Assembly: GCA_024654105.1 (NCBI GenBank)
Contig: JANLID010000295.1
Span: 1 to 12,536 of the forward strand
Length of the DNA: 12,536 nt
Direction: 5' to 3'
From: Gallionella sp.
GTDB lineage: Bacteria > Pseudomonadota > Gammaproteobacteria > Burkholderiales > Gallionellaceae
Each line of letters begins with the position of its first letter. Position 1 is the first letter of the stretch. Shown one piece after another: positions 6,781 through 12,536 of the stretch. The notes beneath the pieces are model-generated. The model made no database searches. It saw only the letters and a program-made list of their open reading frames with translations, and had not been told where the DNA came from. Made by a program: the position numbers and the translations under genes.

Positions 6781-8224
6781 CAATGAGTTTCGCTATCTTG
6801 AAGCGGGTTATGGCGGCGAGGCCCATCTGGACGTGCTGCCCGATGACATGCTGACAAATCGCAGCCGTACGCACCTTGCCCTTATGCACAGCCAAGCCGT
6901 TACGGACAAACTGAGCGGCTATGTCAATTTTAACCGTGTCTCGGATGATGCGTATTTTCGCGATCTGGCCGACACCGTGAGCACGACCTCTCAAGTCAAT
7001 CTGGTGCGTGAAGGCGCGCTGAACTACAACGCGGGGTGGTGGAATGCGGCCGTGCGCGCGCAACGCTACCAGACCCTGCAGGATCCGGTTGCGCCGATTG
7101 CCGTACCTTATGCGCGCGTGCCGCAACTGAACATCAGCGCACAGCGGAATTATTCCGGCGCGGCGCTCGCTTTCGCCGGCGAATTTGTCGAATTCGCTCA
7201 TCCGACCGAACCAAACGGCAGACGCCTGGTGTTGAATCCCGGCGTGAGCTATCCGCTGATCAACGACCTGGCGTTTTATCTCACACCCAAGATCGCATTG
7301 CACAGCACTTACTACGCGATGGGTGCCAATAATGTCGCTTCATTGCCCGATTCTTCGCGCACCCTGCCGATCTTCAGCGTGGATGGCGGCATGGCTTTTG
7401 AGCGCAACGAGAGCTTGTTTGGCGGCGATTACGTGCATACGCTGGAGCCACGCGCCTTTTACGTGTACGTGCCTTACCAGGATCAGGCCGCGCTGCCGAA
7501 TTTTGACTCGGCGCAGGCAGATTTCAGCTTTACCCAGATGTTTACCGAGAATCGGTTTTTCGGCAGCGACCGTATCGGCGACGCCAACCACGTCACACTG
7601 GCGATGACTTCGCGGCTGCTGGAACAGGACAATGGCATGGAACGCCTGAAGGTGACCATCGGGGAGCGTTTCAGCTATAGTGCGCCGCGGGTGAATCTGG
7701 CTACGCCTGCCACGAGTACCAACCGGTCGGATATACTGCTGGCGGCTGCCGGTCGTGTGACCGACGCCTGGTCGCTGGATAGCGAGTTTCAATTTGATCC
7801 GAACCAGTCGCATACACAGCGCTACAACATTGCGGCACGTTACCGTCCCGAAACCGGCAAGGCATTTAATTTTGGCTATCGTTTCGCGCGCAACACGTTG
7901 CGCCAAATCGATGTTTCCGCGCAGTGGCCGCTGTCCAGCCGCTGGCATGCGGTGGGACGCTGGAATTATTCGCTGCAGGATGCGCGGATTCTGGAGGCGA
8001 TTGCCGGGCTTGAGTATAATCAAAGCTGCTGGACATTTCGTTTGGTGGCGCAACAATTTACTGTCGGCACACAGCAGGCCAATACCGGTTTCTTCATGCA
8101 GCTCGAGTTGAATGACTTCGTCAAGGTCGGGTCGGACCCCTTGGGTTTGCTCAAACAGAGCGTGCCCGGCTATGCCAAGATGAACAACAAACCCGCCAAC
8201 CAAACCAGTTCGGTTTTGCGTTGA
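6773..8224 (+). pseudogene. lptD: LPS-assembly protein LptD, C-terminal barrel fragment
   Basis: Homology resumes at NNEFRYLEAGY (from 6779) and runs to SSVLR at 8224, covering most of the outer-membrane beta-barrel: alternating hydrophobic strands, aromatic girdles and the late Cys of YNQSCWTFRLV that would pair with the N-terminal Cys. Only one Cys is present there, whereas E. coli has an adjacent pair. The frame is shifted by one base from the N-terminal part and about 14 conserved codons between APNRDA and NEFRYL are missing. An ATG at 6773 overlaps the upstream stop (ATGCTTAA) and could allow re-initiation, but the product would lack a signal peptide and should not reach the outer membrane. 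The open frame extends upstream to 6758, in overlap with the first fragment. surA follows 13 bases later. Confidence 0.88.
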
Positions 8225-8237
8225 GCCAACCAGAAAG

Positions 8238-9605
8238 ATGATGATGCACAAGATAACAATCCGGACGTTTGCCTGCGCTACCTTTATGGCACTGCACGCA
8301 CCTTGCGTTGTGAGCGCGCCGGTGTCACAGCCTGCGCCTGTCATAAGCATGGCGCAAAAAATTGATCCCCAGAAACAGGTTGCGGTGATTGATTCGGTGG
8401 TTGCGGTGGTCAACGACGATGTGATTACCCGGCAGGAATTGAATGAGCGCCTGCGTGTGGTGATAGGTCAACTGCAGAAACAGGGTACGCCGTTACCCGC
8501 GCCGGATGTCCTGGAAAAGCAGATGCTCGAACGCATGATTACCGACATGCTGCAGGCGCAGTTTGCCAAAGAGACGGGCATCCGTGTGGATGATACGCAA
8601 CTCGATCTGGCGATCACGCGCATCGCGCAGCAAAACAGTTTCCCGTCATTGGCTGAATTCCGCACCAGGCTTGAGGCGGAGGGCGTGGATTTCAAGAAAT
8701 TCCGCGAAGATATCCGCAGCGAAATCATTTCCACGCGTTTGCGCGAGCGCGAAGTAGAGAGCAAGCTGGTCATCAGCGATACCGAGGTGGACAGTTATCT
8801 TGCCAACAAGGCAAGAATGGGCGGCGCGAAAGAAGAATTCCACCTTGCCCATATTCTGGTTGTGGTGCCTGAGCGGGCCAGCGCAGCCGATATTCAGGCG
8901 GCACATGACAAGGCGGAGCAGGCGCTGAATCAGTTGAAGAACGGTGCGGATTTTGCGCAAGTGGCAGCGGGCTACTCCGATGCCAAGGATGCGCTGAAGG
9001 GCGGCGATCTTGGTTGGCGGCCCGGCGATCGCATTCCGCCAATGTTCACGAATGAACTGCAAAATCTGCAACCTGGGCAAACCACCGCAGTTTTGCGCAG
9101 CTCGAATGGCTTTCACATTCTCAAGCTGATTGAAAAGCGCAGCGACAGCGCGCCAGTGGTGATTACCCAGACCCATGCGCGGCACATTCTGATCAAGACC
9201 AGCGAGATCGTCTCCGAGAGCGAAGCGAAAAAGCGGCTGATGGAGATCAAGGCGCGCATCGAAGGCGGCGCAGATTTTGCCGAACAGGCCCGACGTTATT
9301 CCCAGGACGGAAGTGCGCAACAGGGCGGCGATCTCGACTGGCTTTCTCCCGGGCAGACCGTTGTCGAGTTCGAGGAGGTGATGAACAGGCTGCAACCCGG
9401 CATGATCGGCACCGCACAAACGCAATTCGGCTGGCACCTGATTCAGGTGATCGAACGGCGCGATACCGATGTCAGCGAGCAACAAGAGCGCCAGCAGGCG
9501 CGCCTGGCCATTGGCACATTCAAGTCGGATGAACAGTATCAGGATTGGTTGCGCCAGTTGCGCGACCGCGCGTTTATCGAATACCGCCTCGAAGAAAACC
9601 CATAA
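8238..9605 (+). CDS. surA: Periplasmic chaperone and peptidyl-prolyl isomerase SurA
   Basis: The protein has up to 455 residues with a signal peptide (MHKITIRTFACATFMALHAPCVVSA), an N-terminal chaperone domain (about 45-195, DSVVAVVNDDVITRQELNERL), two parvulin domains (about 199-298 from EEFHLAHILVV, and 309-410 from THARHILIKT, each with the GGDLGW/GGDLDW motif) and a C-terminal helix with AxxxFxSDEQYQDWLRQLR that packs on the N domain. SurA escorts outer-membrane proteins, including LptD, across the periplasm, which fits its place after lptD. Three consecutive in-frame ATGs occur at 8238, 8241 and 8244. AGAAAG (8232-8237) is best spaced for the third, so the true start may be 8244. The stop is 3 bases before the pdxA GTG. 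Confidence 0.95.
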   Translation: MMMHKITIRTFACATFMALHAPCVVSAPVSQPAPVISMAQKIDPQKQVAVIDSVVAVVNDDVITRQELNERLRVVIGQLQKQGTPLPAPDVLEKQMLERMITDMLQAQFAKETGIRVDDTQLDLAITRIAQQNSFPSLAEFRTRLEAEGVDFKKFREDIRSEIISTRLREREVESKLVISDTEVDSYLANKARMGGAKEEFHLAHILVVVPERASAADIQAAHDKAEQALNQLKNGADFAQVAAGYSDAKDALKGGDLGWRPGDRIPPMFTNELQNLQPGQTTAVLRSSNGFHILKLIEKRSDSAPVVITQTHARHILIKTSEIVSESEAKKRLMEIKARIEGGADFAEQARRYSQDGSAQQGGDLDWLSPGQTVVEFEEVMNRLQPGMIGTAQTQFGWHLIQVIERRDTDVSEQQERQQARLAIGTFKSDEQYQDWLRQLRDRAFIEYRLEENP

Positions 9606-9608
9606 ACG

Positions 9609-10640
9609 GTGAACGCGGCATCCCCCCCGGCTCCATTGGCAATCACCGCCGGCGAACCGGCAGGCATCGGCCCGGATTTATGCGTGCGGCTTGCCGTCAC
9701 GCCGCCCGATATTCCCTTCGTCGTCATTGCCGATAAATACCTGTTGCAGCAGCGTGCCGCACAACTCGGTATTAGTCTGCGGCTGCATGACTATGTGGGT
9801 GTTCAGAAAAAAGCCAAAGGGGAAACGCTCTCACCCCTTCTCCCTTCCCCCTTCTCCCTTCCCAATTCGCTGCCAGTAATCCATATTCCGCTCGTAGCGC
9901 CATGTCATCCCGGTGTGCTGAACGCAGCCAACAGCGGATATGTGCTGGCGACGTTGCGGCGTGCCGTACACGGTTGCCAGTCCGGCGAATTCTCCGGCAT
10001 GGTAACCGCGCCGGTACACAAGGGCATCATCAACGATGCCGGTATCCCGTTTACCGGACACACCGAATTTCTTGCCGAACAGACGAATACCGAGCTGGTC
10101 GTAATGATGCTGGTCGGCGGCGGGATGCGTGTGGCGCTGGCGACCACGCATCTCCCCTTGAAAGACGTGCCTGCCGCGATTACTGCGCCGCTGCTGGAGA
10201 ATGTGCTGCGCATTGTCCGGCACGACTTGCAATCCCGTTTGGGCATCGCGCAGCCGCGTATTTTGGTGGCCGGGCTGAATCCCCATGCGGGCGAGGGCGG
10301 TTATCTGGGGCGCGAGGAAATCGAGATAATGGTTCCGGTGCTGGACAAGCTGCGCGCCGAAGGCATCAATGTCAGTGCGCCGCTGCCGGCCGATACGCTG
10401 TTCACCCCGCGCAAGCTGGCGCAATGCGATTGCGTGCTCGCGATGTATCATGATCAAGGTTTGCCCGTGCTCAAGCACGCCAGTTTTGGGCAGGGCGTGA
10501 ACGTCACCCTCGGTCTGCCGATCATTCGTACTTCGGTGGATCACGGTACGGCACTGGAGCTGGCGGGAAGCGGCAAGGCCGATAGCGGCAGCCTGCTGGA
10601 AGCGATCAAGCTCGCCGCCCAGATGGCGCGCCATGCATAA
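9609..10640 (+). CDS. pdxA: 4-hydroxythreonine-4-phosphate dehydrogenase
   Basis: PdxA oxidises 4-phosphohydroxy-L-threonine in pyridoxal phosphate synthesis, using NAD and a divalent metal. It has 343 residues with the family motifs LAITAGEPAGIGPD (N terminus), FTGHTEFLA (H151, substrate), ATTHLPL (H181), GLNPHAGEGG (H226) and MYHDQGLPVLK (H281). The spacing of the three metal-ligand His (45 and 55) equals that in E. coli (166, 211, 266), with a constant offset of 15. That offset matches an insertion near residues 70-87 encoded by a tandem heptamer tract (9834-9861). The start is GTG at 9609, 3 bases after the surA stop, so translation is probably coupled to surA; the LAITAGEPAG motif lies directly downstream. 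The end overlaps a possible 29-codon ORF. Confidence 0.95.
   Translation: MNAASPPAPLAITAGEPAGIGPDLCVRLAVTPPDIPFVVIADKYLLQQRAAQLGISLRLHDYVGVQKKAKGETLSPLLPSPFSLPNSLPVIHIPLVAPCHPGVLNAANSGYVLATLRRAVHGCQSGEFSGMVTAPVHKGIINDAGIPFTGHTEFLAEQTNTELVVMMLVGGGMRVALATTHLPLKDVPAAITAPLLENVLRIVRHDLQSRLGIAQPRILVAGLNPHAGEGGYLGREEIEIMVPVLDKLRAEGINVSAPLPADTLFTPRKLAQCDCVLAMYHDQGLPVLKHASFGQGVNVTLGLPIIRTSVDHGTALELAGSGKADSGSLLEAIKLAAQMARHA
9834..9861 (+). repeat. Heptanucleotide tandem repeat inside pdxA (4 copies)
   Basis: A 14-base unit, CCCCTTCTCCCTTC, occurs twice in tandem (9834-9847 and 9848-9861), which is four heptamers of the form YCCCTTC. On the coding strand this resembles the murU tract (CTTCYCC here, CTTCCCA there, when rotated). 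It encodes PLLPSPFSLP in a surface-loop position of PdxA. Copy-number change by one unit would shift the frame. Confidence 0.9.
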
Positions 10641-10722
10641 AGCCAAGAAGAAATTTAGCTCCGGCATCACATGCTACGCATATGAGCCTTCACTGAAACG
10701 TTTTTTAAGATTACTGAAATGA
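10633..10722 (+). CDS. Possible 29-residue microprotein or coupling ORF between pdxA and rsmA
   Basis: ATG at 10633 overlaps the pdxA stop (ATGCATAA) and its TGA at 10720-10722 overlaps the rsmA ATG (ATGA). The frame fills the whole 78-base gap. The product would be strongly basic, starting MHKAKKKF and ending RFLRLLK, with one Cys. No strong Shine-Dalgarno sequence precedes it, so it would depend on ribosomes ending pdxA. It may simply carry translation across the gap to rsmA, whose own ribosome site is weak. Function of any peptide is unknown; such a frame can also arise by chance. Confidence 0.3.
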   Translation: MHKAKKKFSSGITCYAYEPSLKRFLRLLK

Positions 10723-11510
10723 GTCATCATGCAAAAAAACGTTTTGGCCAAAATTTCCTTGTCGATGAGCAGATCGTTGCCGACATCATCACGGCGATTC
10801 GTCCCGAACCAGCCGACAATATGGTCGAGATCGGGCCAGGCCTGGGGGCGCTGACGCGTCCGCTGTTGAAGCGATTGAATCATCTGCATGTGGTGGAAAT
10901 CGACCGCGACATCATCGCGCGATTGGAGAATGACTACCCGCAGGACAATCCAAAATCGAAATTGACCATCCATGCCGGCGACGCGCTGGAGTTCGATTTC
11001 GCAACGCTGCCCGCGCCGCTGCGCATCGTCGGCAACCTGCCCTACAATATTTCCTCGCCGCTGCTGTTTCACTTCGCCGGCTATGCAGAACGCATCCGCG
11101 ACATGCACTTCATGCTGCAGAACGAAGTGGTCGAGCGCATGGTCGCCGAGCCGTCAACGCCCGAATACGGACGGCTGTCGGTAATGCTGCAATACCGCTT
11201 CTTCATGGAAAAGCTGCTCGACGTGCCGCCGGAATCCTTCCGTCCCGCGCCCAAGGTGGATTCCGCCATCGTGCGCATGATCCCGCTGCCCGCCGGAGAG
11301 ATTGCTGTGCGCAACGAGAAGCTGTTCGCCGCAATCGTCAGGACAGCGTTCGGGCAACGCCGCAAGACGCTGCGCAATACCTTGCGCGGTTATCTGAATG
11401 AAGAGGGCCTTGCACAGCTCGGCATCGATGCCCAATTGCGCGCCGAGAATCTGTCGGTAACAGAGTTTGCCAGCGTGGCAAACCATCTGGATGGTAGAAT
11501 GCACGCCTGA
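10719..11510 (+). CDS. rsmA: 16S rRNA (adenine1518-N6/adenine1519-N6)-dimethyltransferase
   Basis: RsmA (KsgA) dimethylates two adjacent adenines in helix 45 of 16S rRNA during late small-subunit assembly. The 263-residue protein opens with KKRFGQNFLVD and has the SAM-binding motif VEIGPGLGALT (about 36-46), the acidic VVEIDRD ribose-binding strand, GDALEFDF and the catalytic NLPYNISSPLLF (N106-L-P-Y109). The C-terminal domain contains FRPAPKVDSAIVR and FGQRRKTLRNTLRG, both typical of the family. The order surA-pdxA-rsmA matches that of E. coli. Only a weak AAGA lies near ribosome-site distance, so coupling to the short ORF upstream is possible. The E. coli followers apaG and apaH are absent; thiD comes next. 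Confidence 0.95.
   Translation: MSHHAKKRFGQNFLVDEQIVADIITAIRPEPADNMVEIGPGLGALTRPLLKRLNHLHVVEIDRDIIARLENDYPQDNPKSKLTIHAGDALEFDFATLPAPLRIVGNLPYNISSPLLFHFAGYAERIRDMHFMLQNEVVERMVAEPSTPEYGRLSVMLQYRFFMEKLLDVPPESFRPAPKVDSAIVRMIPLPAGEIAVRNEKLFAAIVRTAFGQRRKTLRNTLRGYLNEEGLAQLGIDAQLRAENLSVTEFASVANHLDGRMHA
11492..11500 (+). promoter_or_regulatory. Possible extended -10 promoter for thiD
   Basis: TGGTAGAAT at the end of rsmA fits an extended -10 element (TGN plus TAGAAT), about 28 bases before the thiD ATG. I see no convincing -35 box at the right distance, so this is a weak call. thiD may also be read from the upstream operon, as the gap to rsmA is only 18 bases. Confidence 0.25.
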
Positions 11511-11528
11511 AATATTCTGGTATCCATC

Positions 11529-12368
11529 ATGTCCGAACCATTCCCTTTAGTGATGAGCTTCGCCGCCACCGACCCCAGCGGGGGCGCGGGCTTGCAGGCT
11601 GACCTGTTGACCATTTCCAGCATGGGTTGTCATCCGTTGTCAGTGGTCACTGCGATTACTGTGCAGGATACCGGCGGCGTGGACGATGTGTTGCCGATTG
11701 ATCCGGAATGGGTGGTGGATCAGGCGCGCGCGATGCTCGAGGACGTGCCAGTCGCGGCGTTCAAGATCGGCATGCTCGGCAGTGTGGAAAACATTGCGGC
11801 GATTGCCGAAGTGATGGCGGACTACCCGGACATTCCGTTGGTGCTCGACCCGGTGCTGGCTTCCGGACGCGGTGACGAACTGGTGAATGACGACATGCTG
11901 GACGCAATGCGCGAACTGCTGATCCCGCAGAGCACCATCATCACGCCAAACAGCATGGAGGCGCGGCGTCTGGCCATGAACGATGATGACGAGAACGACG
12001 ACCCCAGTCTCGACGAATGCGCGAAACGCCTGTTGCAAATGGGCTGCGAGTACGTGTTAATCACCGGCACGCACGAGCAGACGCCCAAGGTCATCAACAC
12101 ACTCTATGGCGAGCGTGGGGTAATCAGCAGCGATAGTTGGGCGCGCTTGCCGGGAATCTATCACGGCTCCGGCTGCACTTTGGCGGCGGCGATTGCGGCA
12201 TTGCTGGCACAGGATGTGGATGTGCCAGAGGCGGTCAAGGAGGCGCAGGAATACACCTGGCAAACGCTGAATGCAGCTTTCCGTCCCGGTATGGGGCAAC
12301 ACATTCCGGATCGTCTGTTCTGGGCACGCGGCGAAGAGGATGAAGAGCAGCCCGAACGTCCGAATTGA
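11529..12368 (+). CDS. thiD: Hydroxymethylpyrimidine/phosphomethylpyrimidine kinase
   Basis: ThiD phosphorylates HMP and then HMP-phosphate to give HMP-PP for thiamine synthesis. The 279-residue ribokinase-fold protein has the opening MSFAATDPSGGAGLQADLLT, GCHPLSVVTAITVQDT, FKIGMLGS, LVLDPVLAS and TPNSMEARRL, and the anion hole HGSGCTLAAAIAA with the expected catalytic Cys216. Two features differ from E. coli ThiD as I recall it: an acidic run DDDENDD (about 157-163) in the loop after TPN, and an acidic tail EEDEEQPERPN. It begins 18 bases after rsmA without a clear ribosome site. A large palindrome follows 7 bases after its stop. Some single-domain relatives only phosphorylate pyridoxine-type substrates, but the motif set favours ThiD. 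Confidence 0.9.
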   Translation: MSEPFPLVMSFAATDPSGGAGLQADLLTISSMGCHPLSVVTAITVQDTGGVDDVLPIDPEWVVDQARAMLEDVPVAAFKIGMLGSVENIAAIAEVMADYPDIPLVLDPVLASGRGDELVNDDMLDAMRELLIPQSTIITPNSMEARRLAMNDDDENDDPSLDECAKRLLQMGCEYVLITGTHEQTPKVINTLYGERGVISSDSWARLPGIYHGSGCTLAAAIAALLAQDVDVPEAVKEAQEYTWQTLNAAFRPGMGQHIPDRLFWARGEEDEEQPERPN

Positions 12369-12375
12369 CAAGGTC

Positions 12376-12519
12376 AACAGGGTGTTGAAAAACGTAGCGA
12401 GCGATGGCATAACAAGGCGCAAAGGGGCGAAAAAGCGGAATTTACACACAGTAAATGAGCATTTTGAGCCTTTGAGCAACACAGTTATGCCGAGCGCAGG
12501 AGTTTTGCAGCACCTTGTT
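12376..12519. repeat. 144-bp imperfect palindrome (MITE-like or REP-like element)
   Basis: The two halves are imperfect reverse complements centred near 12448. The outer ends AACAGGGTGTTG (from 12376) and CAGCACCTTGTT (to 12519) match with two differences, GGCATAAC (12413-12420) matches GTTATGCC (12484-12491), CAAAGG matches CCTTTG, and ATTTAC (12440-12445) pairs with GTAAAT (12451-12456). There is no coding frame of note. The RNA would form a long hairpin that may protect or end the thiD transcript. Length, symmetry and lack of coding content suggest a dispersed non-autonomous repeat; other copies cannot be seen in this window. Confidence 0.7.
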
Positions 12520-12536
12520 AGCGGCCTGTATGCAAT

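Noticed and set aside
6760..6800. Programmed ribosomal frameshift in lptD
   Set aside because: No slippery heptamer is visible, and about 14 conserved residues are missing at the junction, which frameshifting cannot restore.
7340..8413. 357-codon open frame on the minus strand opposite lptD and surA
   Set aside because: It lies wholly antisense to clear LptD/SurA coding sequence, has no recognisable domain and is the kind of shadow frame expected in GC-rich DNA. The same holds for minus-strand frames at 8646-9485 and 9831-10670.
11466..11482. Inverted repeat TTTGCCA-GCG-TGGCAAA near the end of rsmA
   Set aside because: It lies within conserved RsmA coding sequence, has no T tract and is short; probably chance, so it is not called an operator or terminator.

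Overview
The window looks like chromosomal DNA of a betaproteobacterium, probably of the Nitrosomonadales/Gallionellaceae kind. This is inferred from the gene order amgK-murU divergent from lptD-surA-pdxA-rsmA, the protein flavour and a moderately high GC content; no rRNA or other marker is present. Most of it is housekeeping envelope and cofactor metabolism. I see no phage, CRISPR array, defence system or intact insertion sequence.

Layout. 1-125: tail of an unrecognised + strand gene, then a strong hairpin terminator (142-163) facing the next gene. 184-825 (-): a type IV prepilin-like protein with a textbook sigma-54 promoter (872-888) and an IHF-type site (961-973) upstream. 1104-2819 (+): a membrane histidine kinase with an HDLKN box, divergent from the pilin and without a response regulator here. 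2852-5987 (-): amgK, murU and pepP, an operon for cell-wall sugar recycling plus a proline aminopeptidase. 6049-12368 (+): lptD, surA, pdxA, rsmA and thiD, closely spaced, covering LPS export, outer-membrane protein folding, vitamin B6, rRNA methylation and thiamine. 12376-12519: a 144-bp imperfect palindrome, probably a MITE-like or REP-like repeat.

The main surprises are defects and small repeats. murU carries an in-frame amber codon exactly where relatives have tyrosine. lptD, normally essential, lacks about 14 conserved codons at 6778 and changes frame there. Both may be assembly errors, strain decay or backed up by second copies. Pyrimidine-rich short repeats are embedded in frame in coding sequences: four tandem heptamers in murU, four related heptamers in pdxA, and a GC-rich hairpin in murU that matches one in the amgK-murU gap. 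These explain why MurU and PdxA are longer than relatives. A heptamer tract inside a gene could switch the reading frame if copy number changes. A 29-codon ORF overlaps both the pdxA stop and the rsmA start and may couple their translation.
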